Shown here piece after piece: positions 29,050 to 38,323 of a stretch of 64,000 bases of DNA (within the stretch, counting starts at the first letter, position 1; the number at the start of each line of letters is the position of its first letter). Both the position numbers and the translations under genes were made by a program. Location: assembly GCA_016280595.1 (NCBI GenBank), contig JAEEHB010000002.1:1-64000 (forward strand), in the 5' to 3' direction. This DNA is from Clostridiaceae bacterium. Lineage in GTDB: Bacteria > Bacillota > Clostridia > Oscillospirales > Acutalibacteraceae. The notes under the pieces are model-generated. The model had not been told where the DNA came from. It saw only the letters and a list, made by a program, of their open reading frames with translations, and did no database searches.

Positions 29050-30372
29050 TTACAGCCGCCACCACTGCATGCCGGATGCTTTCAGATCTTCGACTTTGTA
29101 AAGCCCTTTTACATCTATGAGAACTTTCTCTTCATCGGGCGTTTCTCTGTAGAACTTTTTGATATCATCCAGGCTGAGAGCCCTGAACTCGTTATGAGCA
29201 ACCGCTACAATCACGCAGTCGGCGTCAGAGACATCTTCGATTTTTGTCAGATCAACGCCGTACTCGTGCTTTGCGTCTCTTTCGCTCGCCCACGGGTCAA
29301 CTATTACGGGCTTGATATCGTAGGTGTTCAGCTGCTTGATAATGTCATCAACTTTTGAGTTTCTTGTGTCGGGGCAGTTTTCCTTGAAGGTGAGGCCGAG
29401 TATAACGACCTTGCTCTTCTTCGGAGCCTGACCCGCTTCAATCATCTTTTTAACAGCCTTGTCCGCGACGAATGCGCCCATGCTGTCATTAACGATACGG
29501 CCGTTAAGGATAATCTGACTGTGATATCCGAGTTTCTCCGCCTCATAAGTGAAATAATAGGGGTCAACGCCGATGCAGTGGCCGCCTACAAGACCCGGTC
29601 TGAAGCCCAGCGCATTCCACTTGGTGTTCATTCCGTCAACGACTTCGTTGGTGTCGATGTCCATACGGTCAAACACCATAGCCAGTTCGTTCATAAAGGC
29701 GATATTGATATCGCGCTGTGAGTTTTCAACCACTTTAACCGCTTCGGCAGTACGCAGGTTGGAAACAGGATGTGTGCCGACCTCGATAACAAGGTCATAA
29801 ACGGCTTTGATGGTTTCAAGACTCTCACGGTCAATTCCGCTCACAATCTTATGTATGTTTTCAAGGCGATGCACCTTGTCACCGGGATTGATACGTTCGG
29901 GGCTGTATCCGACTTTGAAATCGGCGCCGCACTTAAGTCCAGACTCTTTCTCGAGAATCGGTATGCAGACGTCCTCGGTGCATCCCGGATAGACTGTTGA
30001 TTCGTAAACCACAACAGAGCCCGGCGTAAGATTTCTTCCCACAATTTCGGATGCTCCGATAACGGGGGTCAGGTCGGGCGTATGGTCGGTGTTCACAGGT
30101 GTCGGAACAGCGACGATAATGAACTTCGCTTTCCTCAGTTCGGTTTCATCGGCTGTAAACTGAATCTGTGTTTTCTTTATTTCCTCGTCACCGACTTCCA
30201 TAGTCGGGTCAATGCCGGATTTATACAGTTCAATCTTTGATTTGTTAAGATCGAAGCCGATAACATTAAGGCCTTTCTTGGCAAAGGCGTGGGCAATGGG
30301 CATGCCTACATATCCCAGGCCTACCAGAGCGAGGGACTCTGTTTTGTTAATGAGTGCATCATAGAGTTTCAT
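29050..30372 (-). CDS. Nucleotide-sugar dehydrogenase (UDP-HexNAc 6-dehydrogenase type)
   Basis: LALVGLGYVGMPIAHAFAKKG; YSPERINPGDKVHRLENIHKIVSG; GGHCIGVDPYYF; LGLTFKENCPDTRNSKV. Confidence 0.93.
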   Translation of the reverse strand: MKLYDALINKTESLALVGLGYVGMPIAHAFAKKGLNVIGFDLNKSKIELYKSGIDPTMEVGDEEIKKTQIQFTADETELRKAKFIIVAVPTPVNTDHTPDLTPVIGASEIVGRNLTPGSVVVYESTVYPGCTEDVCIPILEKESGLKCGADFKVGYSPERINPGDKVHRLENIHKIVSGIDRESLETIKAVYDLVIEVGTHPVSNLRTAEAVKVVENSQRDINIAFMNELAMVFDRMDIDTNEVVDGMNTKWNALGFRPGLVGGHCIGVDPYYFTYEAEKLGYHSQIILNGRIVNDSMGAFVADKAVKKMIEAGQAPKKSKVVILGLTFKENCPDTRNSKVDDIIKQLNTYDIKPVIVDPWASERDAKHEYGVDLTKIEDVSDADCVIVAVAHNEFRALSLDDIKKFYRETPDEEKVLIDVKGLYKVEDLKASGMQWWRL

Positions 30373-30387
30373 ATGATTTCCTCCGGT

Positions 30388-31644
30388 TTATATGTTTTCA
30401 ATCACGTCAGCCAGTTTCTGAGTGAGATATCTGAAATCGTACTTTTCCGCTGTTTGCGCGGCGTTAAGGCTGTACTGCCTGTATTCTTCGTCACTGAGAT
30501 TTACAATCATCTCTATTGCGTCTGCTATACTTTCCGCGCTTTGATTCTCAATTTCAAAGCCGCAGGCGTTTTCTTTGCAGATACTGTGTCCTACGGAATA
30601 TGTCATCAATATCGGCTTTCCCGCCGCAAGGTATTCAAAAAACTTATTCTGACTCTGACCGTATTTATCCAATCCGGTACTTGAATTATGGAGTACCGTT
30701 ACATAAGCCTTGTCTAAAACAGCGGGAACATTTTCCTTACGGACTCTACCCATAAAGACTATGTTTGTCAGGTTTTCCCGCTCAACATATCCGGAAAGTT
30801 TCTCGCGTTCCGTTCCGTCACCGTAAACAAGAAACTTATATCCTTTTAAATTCCGCTTATTTAAAATTTCTGCGGCTTCCACAATCATTGCAAGATTGTT
30901 TACTTTACGGACTGAACCCGTATAGACAATTTTTTTGATGCCGGGATTCTCAATCTCACTGTCGGAATAAGGGTGAGATTCTATATTCTTTCTGAATTCC
31001 TCAAGGTCCACTCCGTTACTGATATGAGTAACCTTTTCTTCCGGTATATCCGTTTCCCATCCTTTTTCCGTTATGTAGTCATAGCCGCCGGGCCAGGTCA
31101 TAATCACCTGATCGGCTTTAACATAAAGTTTCTTCTCAAACGCGTATAAGATTTTGGCTATGATTGAGTTTCTTTTCAGATGACCGTATGCCACCAGGCT
31201 TTCGGGCCACAGATCACGCACTTCGCAGATGCATTTGACTCCGAAATGCTTTGCCAGTTTCTGCCCTGCGAGCAGAGTCAGCGGATGCACGGAGGATGCA
31301 AGTATAACATCCGGCTTGCAATGTTCCTTTGCATACTGCTTTACCGCTTTCTGCACGTTTCTGTAAAAACCGAACATGTTGATTATTCTGTCTATGCCGT
31401 TTTTCTTGTAGGATGACGACCTTACAAAAACAAACGGGGTGTCTATTTCTTCGGCAACTTTCATTGTCCAGAGCGTGTTGCTTTTGACAAACTGATTATC
31501 AAAATTATGCATTTCGTTGCATGCGAATACAACCGGGTCATAGCCCAGCCTTTTAAGATATTTTGCGAGCCAGTAATGACGCCCGCCCTTGTCAAAAAGC
31601 ATACAGCCTGCGTAATGATTTAAAATCCAGATATTTTTTTTCAT
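30388..31644 (-). CDS. Glycosyltransferase family 4
   Basis: ICEVRDLWPESL; ISNGVDLEEFRKN; IVYTGSVRKVNNL; NKFFEYLAAGKPILMT. Confidence 0.9.
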   Translation of the reverse strand: MKKNIWILNHYAGCMLFDKGGRHYWLAKYLKRLGYDPVVFACNEMHNFDNQFVKSNTLWTMKVAEEIDTPFVFVRSSSYKKNGIDRIINMFGFYRNVQKAVKQYAKEHCKPDVILASSVHPLTLLAGQKLAKHFGVKCICEVRDLWPESLVAYGHLKRNSIIAKILYAFEKKLYVKADQVIMTWPGGYDYITEKGWETDIPEEKVTHISNGVDLEEFRKNIESHPYSDSEIENPGIKKIVYTGSVRKVNNLAMIVEAAEILNKRNLKGYKFLVYGDGTEREKLSGYVERENLTNIVFMGRVRKENVPAVLDKAYVTVLHNSSTGLDKYGQSQNKFFEYLAAGKPILMTYSVGHSICKENACGFEIENQSAESIADAIEMIVNLSDEEYRQYSLNAAQTAEKYDFRYLTQKLADVIENI

Positions 31645-31647
31645 TGT

Positions 31648-32688
31648 TTAGCCTCTGTATTTCGGAAAATAGGAAATATTGTCTGTATTATTTCTTAAAG
31701 CAAGAAGTTCATCGTATCTTTCTTTATCGAATATCCGCTTTCCGATATGGAAGCGGTTGAGCTCACCTTTGTAAAAAGCGCGCTTGAACTTAAACAGACT
31801 GTCTTCTCCCGAGCCGACGCCTCCGCCGAGATACAGGGTCTTACATCCGTTTGCGTATCCCCACATAGCCGCTTTGAGCAGGAGCAGATTTCCCGATGCG
31901 AGGGAACTGTATTCCCTGTCCGACCCGGAAAGATGGTAGTTCATACGCCCGTTTGCCGAGAGCATAATCGAGGCGGCAATCACCCTTTCATCCTTCACGG
32001 CATAAAAGACCTGAGCATTCTGCGGCAGGTCGTTGAGAAGCGAATCATAGAATTCACTGCCGAAGTAATAGTATTTGTCGGCGTTGTCCTTATCCATTGT
32101 GGCGTTGTATATTCTGCGGAATGTTTCGTATATCTCCGGATATCTTCCGTTGTATATGCGCACTCCGTTTTTCTCCGCTTTCCTGATTACGTTTCTGTTT
32201 TTGCTTACAATATTTTCCCATATAGTTTCGGGGGAGGAAAGGTCCATATGCACCACTTCGCCGAGTTTTACAACATCGTAAAAACCTTCGCAGGCTGTGT
32301 GGTTCCCGAGCATCGGATGAAAGCGGACAAATTCGCTTATGATTTTGTCTTTAGCCAGGCGGCGCGAATATGCCTCAAACACTTTTTCAGGCTCATCACC
32401 CTCGATTATCCATCCGCCGTAGCCGTAAGGAGTCGCAAAATCGAAATACTTTCCCTCCGGTATCTTTCCGGCAAATCTCGGGTCCTTCGCGACATCGCGC
32501 TTCATCACGGCGTTTATCGCGCGGGTTGAGCCGTCGTCATAATAAAACAAAAGAGGCTCGCCGTCGCCGTGAATACGGAACGCCTTGACATAACCGCTCA
32601 GCCAGTAGACATCATAGTCTCTGAACGATTGAACGGTGCTGTCCCATTTATCCTGTTGTTCGAGTGTGAAAACTTCAAGCGCCATCAA
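31648..32688 (-). CDS. FemAB/GNAT-type acyltransferase
   Basis: SKNRNVIRKAEKNGVRI; ASIMLSANGRMNYHLSGSDREYSSLASGNLLLLKAAMWGYANGCKTLYLGGG. Confidence 0.8.
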   Translation of the reverse strand: MMALEVFTLEQQDKWDSTVQSFRDYDVYWLSGYVKAFRIHGDGEPLLFYYDDGSTRAINAVMKRDVAKDPRFAGKIPEGKYFDFATPYGYGGWIIEGDEPEKVFEAYSRRLAKDKIISEFVRFHPMLGNHTACEGFYDVVKLGEVVHMDLSSPETIWENIVSKNRNVIRKAEKNGVRIYNGRYPEIYETFRRIYNATMDKDNADKYYYFGSEFYDSLLNDLPQNAQVFYAVKDERVIAASIMLSANGRMNYHLSGSDREYSSLASGNLLLLKAAMWGYANGCKTLYLGGGVGSGEDSLFKFKRAFYKGELNRFHIGKRIFDKERYDELLALRNNTDNISYFPKYRG

Positions 32689-33692
32689 GGCTCCTCCGAA
32701 AACAATTTGATAGTGTTTACGATATATTGCATATCCTGCGGTGTGTATCTCTGATCGCAGACAAGGCTCAGTTCATTGTCATAAATGAAGCGCTCTTTTT
32801 CGCCGAGGGTGTGATATTTACTCACAGGCCAGTGAACGGGGCAGTAAACCGAGCGGTTTATGAGAAACGCGCGAAGGGCATCCCTCTTGCCGCCGGGTAC
32901 AAGCACGGGCACAAACAGGGGACAGTCAGTTTCCTTCATATCCGGAAACAAAAGCCAATCCTTAAATGCCGAGCGCAGTATTTCCGCGTTTTCGCGGCGT
33001 GCGCTTCCGATATAATCCGCGTCGATATTCTCATATGAAACGGTGTCGTATCCATCCGATGAAACCGCGCCGAAACCGTCAAGCATTTCTTCCGCTTCGT
33101 TAAACAGGGCGAGGTAACCCTTGTCCGCTGAGCTATCACCCGAAAGGTACTGCTCTTTAAGGCGCATCGCCTTTGCGCGGAGATTTATGTAGGCGGAAAT
33201 ATCTTCTTGTGCGGCAGAGAGGGGATGACCGTAATTTGCACAGGCGAATCCGCCCGCCGGCACCGCACACCACTTGCGCAGTGAGCCGAAATAATAATCC
33301 GCATCATCATATCTGCAGGAGAAAAGAGAATGGGTGACATCCCTTATCACCGTGCCACCGTATTCCGGGAGCAAAGTGCCGGAGGAGTAACCGAAGTAAT
33401 CCATAACGAGGACGGCATCCGTGTCCGTGCGGATTTTCTGTTTAAACCCGCCGTCAGAATAAACCGGATAAAACTCCACGCGAATACCCGCGTCGGTAAA
33501 CGGCTTTATCATACTGTCACAGCACCAGGAGGGGAGAGCAACGCTCCTGCAGGAATCAAGTTCGCTTATGATAGCCTTGAGAGCGCTCCTGCCCGAAACA
33601 TAGTGCCGGGCACAGGCGGGGAAAATGTCATTTTTTTTGTCAGTCAGCGGCACGCGGGTAAACTCGCTGCCGATTTCATACTGCATTTTCAT
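32685..33692 (-). CDS. PLP-dependent aminotransferase-fold protein (divergent DegT-like)
   Basis: VSGRSALKAI, LPSWCCDSMIKPF, RDVTHSLFS, FGSLRKWCAVPAGGFA (candidate PLP lysine); ATG at 33692 avoids overlap with the upstream gene. Confidence 0.7.
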   Translation of the reverse strand: MKMQYEIGSEFTRVPLTDKKNDIFPACARHYVSGRSALKAIISELDSCRSVALPSWCCDSMIKPFTDAGIRVEFYPVYSDGGFKQKIRTDTDAVLVMDYFGYSSGTLLPEYGGTVIRDVTHSLFSCRYDDADYYFGSLRKWCAVPAGGFACANYGHPLSAAQEDISAYINLRAKAMRLKEQYLSGDSSADKGYLALFNEAEEMLDGFGAVSSDGYDTVSYENIDADYIGSARRENAEILRSAFKDWLLFPDMKETDCPLFVPVLVPGGKRDALRAFLINRSVYCPVHWPVSKYHTLGEKERFIYDNELSLVCDQRYTPQDMQYIVNTIKLFSEEP

Positions 33693-33696
33693 ATGT

Positions 33697-34338
33697 TTAC
33701 TCTTCGGGCTTCGGAACGATGCCGCTTTCCCACTGCTTTTCTCTGTAGTCATAAAAATTGCCTTGTTCTTCCGCTCCGACGATTCCTTCATGAGCAAACA
33801 CTTTTTTGACAGTGAGTATTATTATTTTGCAGTCGCTAATAAACGTCACATTGTCAACATAGTCAATATCATATTTCAGCCGCTCATCCCAGTCTGAAGC
33901 AGTTCTCCCGTTGACCTGTGCAAGCCCTGTCAGGCCGGGCCTTACCTCATGTCTCCGGTGTTCTTCAGGCGTAAAGTATTTAAGGTAAGACACAGCCCAC
34001 GGCCTAGGACCTACTACAGACATATCTCCTTTGAGAATATTCCATGCTTCGGGAAGTTCGTCAAGGCTGGTAGCGCGCAGTATTTTTCCGAATTTCGGCA
34101 GCCTGTCTGAATCGGGGAGCAGGTTTCCTTTTTCATCACGTTCATTTGTCATTGAGCGGAACTTACAAAGTTCAAATATTTTTTCGCCTTTACCCGGTCT
34201 CTTTTGTTTGAAAATAACAGGGGAGCCAAGTTTAACACGTACCAGAACAGCAATAATAATATAGAGCCAACTGAATACAATCAGCGCCAAAAACGCACAT
34301 ATTATATCAAGAAAACGTTTGACATATTTTCGGTACAT
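33697..34338 (-). CDS. Undecaprenyl-phosphate sugar phosphotransferase (bacterial sugar transferase)
   Basis: KRFLDIICAFLAL; VFKQKRPGKGEKIFELCKFRSMTNE; LRATSLDELPEAWNILKGDMSVVGPRP; RPGLTGLAQVNGR. Confidence 0.95.
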   Translation of the reverse strand: MYRKYVKRFLDIICAFLALIVFSWLYIIIAVLVRVKLGSPVIFKQKRPGKGEKIFELCKFRSMTNERDEKGNLLPDSDRLPKFGKILRATSLDELPEAWNILKGDMSVVGPRPWAVSYLKYFTPEEHRRHEVRPGLTGLAQVNGRTASDWDERLKYDIDYVDNVTFISDCKIIILTVKKVFAHEGIVGAEEQGNFYDYREKQWESGIVPKPEE

Positions 34339-34382
34339 CGCTTTTTCTCCAATTCGGTTCAAGGTGTTTAAAACTGCAGTTG

Positions 34383-35801
34383 TTATTGATCATACAGATT
34401 CATAACTGCAAAACTTTTTCCGTAATGTTTTTTACAGAAAATATAGAAAATAAAGCCGAGAGATATCCAGCTGCCGACTATAATCCATTCCTGTTTTGTC
34501 AGAGTACTACCCGAATTGGGTAGAAGATAAAGCAGGACCATGAGACCGGAAAGTATGGAAGCGGTTATGCCGACAAATTTGTAATGCTTTACTTTGTAAG
34601 GTCTGTATAACCCGGGTTCTTTTTTGCGAAGCACAAGAAAAGATATGGCCACTATGCAATATGCCAGGCAGCAGGCAAAACTTGCCGCGTCCGATATCCA
34701 TACAAGCATTTTTCTGCCGAAAAACGGAGCAGCCAAAGAAAGGGTTCCAACCAGAATCAATGCAGCGACCGGAGTTTTATGCTTGCTGTGCAAGTTGGCA
34801 AATATTTTAGGAATCATTTTTGATTCTGCCATCGAAAAAATAGCGCGGCTACCACCTATAAGGAAAGAATTCCAGCTGGTTAAGACTCCGCAGAGTCCGC
34901 CGATTATCAAAACTTTTGCCATAACAGAACTTTTGAAAACTTTTTCCATTGCATAAGCGGTAACCAACCCGGAACCTTGCATAGCTGATGAAATCTCGTC
35001 TGAATTCAGTGCGTATCCTACGGCAAAAACAACAAGTCCGTAAAAGGCAACAGCACAGATTATGGAAAGCAAAAGTATTTTTGCAATCTTTGTTAAGGGG
35101 ATATTGATTTCTTCCGCAACCTGCGGAATCACATCAAAACCAAAGAGAAAGAAAGGTGCCACGACGGCAACCGAAAAAATGTTTTTGATAGAATCAAAGT
35201 TTTCTCCGACAATCACCTGACCGCTGAGATTATCGCTGTTTCCGTTTATTGCAGACGCTGTTACAAGAATCACTCCCACAGCGGCAATAGTTACGGTCAG
35301 TATGGTCTGAAAAACAGAAGCGGCTTTTATTCCCATTATGTTGATAATAATAATTGCGATTGTAAAAACGGAGGCAACCAATATACTTGTTAAATAAATG
35401 TCGGAACCAGCAACTGTATAGAGATATCCTCGTGCGAAAGAGGGAAAAATGTATTGAATAATTGCGGGCAGTGAAACAGCCTCAAAGCAGACAACGCCGA
35501 TATAACTCAGTATAAGTGCCCAGGTACATATGAATGAGCCTGTCGGCCCCAGTGCTTTATAACTGAACACATGTTCACCGCCGACTTTAGGCATTGCAGG
35601 AGTCAATTCCGCATAAGTCATACCCACGAAATATATCATTATTCCGCCGATGATAAAGCCAATCACCGTGCCTATTGTTCCTGCATTCTGAATCCATTTT
35701 CCCGATGAGACAACCCATCCCCAGCCTATCATCGCCCCAAAAGAAACAACAAGCAGGTCTGTTGAGTTCATTATTTTTTTAAACCTGTTTTTTTCTGACA
35801 T
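34383..35801 (-). CDS. APC-family amino acid permease
   Basis: 12-TM; SFGAMIGWGWVVSSGKWIQNAGTIGTVIGF N-terminal APC signature. Confidence 0.9.
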   Translation of the reverse strand: MSEKNRFKKIMNSTDLLVVSFGAMIGWGWVVSSGKWIQNAGTIGTVIGFIIGGIMIYFVGMTYAELTPAMPKVGGEHVFSYKALGPTGSFICTWALILSYIGVVCFEAVSLPAIIQYIFPSFARGYLYTVAGSDIYLTSILVASVFTIAIIIINIMGIKAASVFQTILTVTIAAVGVILVTASAINGNSDNLSGQVIVGENFDSIKNIFSVAVVAPFFLFGFDVIPQVAEEINIPLTKIAKILLLSIICAVAFYGLVVFAVGYALNSDEISSAMQGSGLVTAYAMEKVFKSSVMAKVLIIGGLCGVLTSWNSFLIGGSRAIFSMAESKMIPKIFANLHSKHKTPVAALILVGTLSLAAPFFGRKMLVWISDAASFACCLAYCIVAISFLVLRKKEPGLYRPYKVKHYKFVGITASILSGLMVLLYLLPNSGSTLTKQEWIIVGSWISLGFIFYIFCKKHYGKSFAVMNLYDQ

Positions 35802-35863
35802 TTGTATCCTCTCTCTGCAGCCGTATGGCTGTCAACAGTTTAATACGGAAATCGGTCCGGTAG

Positions 35864-36997
35864 TTATATAAGAGCAGACTTATCCCACAAATTAAGTTTT
35901 GTACCTATTCCGCACTTAAGTGCGTTAAGATAAATATCGTGTGCCCAGGCAACATCTTCAACAGGCATACCGCCTACAGCGTAAATGATTATTTGATTTT
36001 CGTTTTCACGGCCCTTCTGCTCTCCGAGAAGAATTCCGCCCATATCTGATATGTCATTTCTGTTTATTTTGTTCTCACAGACAGCATCATAGAATCCCAT
36101 TCCAAGCAGCGTTGAAACGGTTTTTTGAGTCGGCTGTTCCTGACCGGTGCCCCAGCCTTCATACATAAGATAATTGTCGGCGACCAATTTTACATCGGTG
36201 GCGGAAAGAAAATCAGTCGAAATGATAAGTGACGAAGCACTGATTATCAAAGCACCATTTTTCACCCAATTATGTTCGATATGCGGGTTATCTTCATAAA
36301 CGGATGCGTTTGTAGTTCCGAAAAATATAATGTCAGAATCAAGGCAGGCGTTCTCAATAGAATCACATATAGTGATATTAAGACCGGGATACTTTTTTTC
36401 TGCGTTTCGGATAAACCTGTCAAGGCTTTTTTTGCCGCGCCCTTTGATCTTGATTGTACTTATTGAAGGCTTGGTAACCATAATTGCATCAAGAGTATAT
36501 TCCGAAATAACTCCGGGCCCTATAATGCCGAGAGTCTTTGGCTCGCTTACCGACAGGTATTTTACTCCGACACCGGTTGTTGCCGCAGTACGCATCGCGC
36601 TCAGAACATTTGCGGACATATAGGCTAGAGGAACGCCGGTATCAATGTCCTTGAGTGACATCATAAGCACAGAGCGGGGAAGACCTTTGTCTTTATTGGT
36701 GTGATGAGAGCCGTAGTCTTTGATGCCGAACACATGAAACCTTCCGCCCAGATATGCCGGCATAGCCATAAATCTGTAGTCAGGTGCATGAAGAGGCATT
36801 CCTTCAATAGTTGATGATTCCGGAAAAGAAACACGGATTCCGTGTTCATTTGCGTCTTCGCCGCCCATACGGTAGTCACCGTTATAGAGCAGAGAAAACA
36901 TATCCTCCATAGCACTTATGCAGCCGGGCATATCGGTTACTCCGGCTTTCAGCATATCCTGTTCATTAAGATATAAAAAATCAACTTTTCCGTTCAT
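35864..36997 (-). CDS. Ornithine cyclodeaminase/mu-crystallin family protein
   Basis: SANVLSAMRTAATTGVGVKYLS; LGIIGPGVISEYTLDAI; DSDIIFFGTTNA. Confidence 0.85.
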   Translation of the reverse strand: MNGKVDFLYLNEQDMLKAGVTDMPGCISAMEDMFSLLYNGDYRMGGEDANEHGIRVSFPESSTIEGMPLHAPDYRFMAMPAYLGGRFHVFGIKDYGSHHTNKDKGLPRSVLMMSLKDIDTGVPLAYMSANVLSAMRTAATTGVGVKYLSVSEPKTLGIIGPGVISEYTLDAIMVTKPSISTIKIKGRGKKSLDRFIRNAEKKYPGLNITICDSIENACLDSDIIFFGTTNASVYEDNPHIEHNWVKNGALIISASSLIISTDFLSATDVKLVADNYLMYEGWGTGQEQPTQKTVSTLLGMGFYDAVCENKINRNDISDMGGILLGEQKGRENENQIIIYAVGGMPVEDVAWAHDIYLNALKCGIGTKLNLWDKSALI

Positions 36998-37011
36998 AAA
37001 TCTTTCCTTCT

Positions 37012-38298
37012 TCAGTTATTCCACCATTCTGCTATGATTGCCGGATTAATTCTGTCATAAACCATATCAGTTCCGTCTTCGTTTTTAATAGAATACACAC
37101 TGTTGGCATAAGAAACATCTTCTGCCAGTTTTTCGGCGGAATGATTGCAAAAATGAACCATAGTCATTTTTGACAGAATGGCTCTGTTTGCGTCGCATTT
37201 TTCTCCGACTCTTCCCGTTTGAAGCAGGAAGTTGCAATCTTCCATTTGCTTTATATCATCCAGACCGCAAAAGCCGGACACCGTGCCGCCTGTTGAATAG
37301 TAATTAATCATTGAACATTTAAGCCCAGGATTTGTTTCTTCGTGCCACTCAAGAAGATCGGTACTTCCCGTAAGAGCGTGGATAATGAACAAATCAAGAA
37401 TATTGACAATACCGCGCTTGATCATATATCTGTACATATGACCTCCGCTTAGTCTGAAGCCTGTTTCAAAGAAAACAAAATCAACATCCGTACCGTGCTC
37501 AATTGCAAATCCGGAGAAGAAAATGTACCCGTCTTTTATCTGAAGATTATTTATCAGCCGGCAAAGCGGAGCATTTGCTTTTTCCATAAAATTCTTATGA
37601 TACCGAGAAGGAAACAGCCATCCGCTCTGAACCACTCTTTCAAATCCGTTATCATCAGCATTAACGGTATCGCAGTCTGACAAAAGAATCGGCTTACCGT
37701 TGCAGACAGCATATGTCACATCAAATTTGAATCCGTTTGATATGAAATCTTCAATTATAACGCTTTTGCAATATGATTTTTCCATTGCATATTCGTAGGC
37801 CTTGCGCAGACTATCCGTATCTGTGGCAACGCTTACTCCTATTGAGCCTGCTCTGTCTACAGGTTTGACAATGACCGGAAACGAAGTGACATTCTCGGGG
37901 CTCGGATATTCATTCACTACCGGAACACCGCTTCTTCTGCATTCGCTCTTAAAAAGCATTTTATCTCTTGTGAGTGCCAGTTGATTGTCGTTGCAATAGC
38001 ACGGTAGATTAAGACGATCACACAGTTTTATACAGCACTCAACGGGTGATTCGCTGTAGCCGGTTGTAATGCCGCTGATTCCTTCTTCTCGGCACTTTCT
38101 TTCAAGAGTATCAAGATCGCTCCAACTTATATTCCAGTATTCGTCAGCGGTTTGCTTTGCAGGGCTGGTCTGGACATCATAATAATCTGTTACAATTGTA
38201 TAAATGCCGAGTTCTTTTGCTCTTTCAACAAGAGTCACAAGATGAGGGCTCCCGGCAAGAATTAACAGTTTTTTACCTTGCAGTATTTCGAGTGACAT
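37012..38298 (-). CDS. ATP-grasp domain ligase
   Basis: LLILAGSPHLVTLVERAKELGIYTIVTDYY; FPVIVKPVDRAGSIGVSVATD; VIIEDFISNGFKFDVTYA; ATP-grasp fold pattern. Confidence 0.88.
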   Translation of the reverse strand: MSLEILQGKKLLILAGSPHLVTLVERAKELGIYTIVTDYYDVQTSPAKQTADEYWNISWSDLDTLERKCREEGISGITTGYSESPVECCIKLCDRLNLPCYCNDNQLALTRDKMLFKSECRRSGVPVVNEYPSPENVTSFPVIVKPVDRAGSIGVSVATDTDSLRKAYEYAMEKSYCKSVIIEDFISNGFKFDVTYAVCNGKPILLSDCDTVNADDNGFERVVQSGWLFPSRYHKNFMEKANAPLCRLINNLQIKDGYIFFSGFAIEHGTDVDFVFFETGFRLSGGHMYRYMIKRGIVNILDLFIIHALTGSTDLLEWHEETNPGLKCSMINYYSTGGTVSGFCGLDDIKQMEDCNFLLQTGRVGEKCDANRAILSKMTMVHFCNHSAEKLAEDVSYANSVYSIKNEDGTDMVYDRINPAIIAEWWNN

Positions 38299-38323
38299 AA
38301 GAAGTTCTCCTTAACGGGTACGA

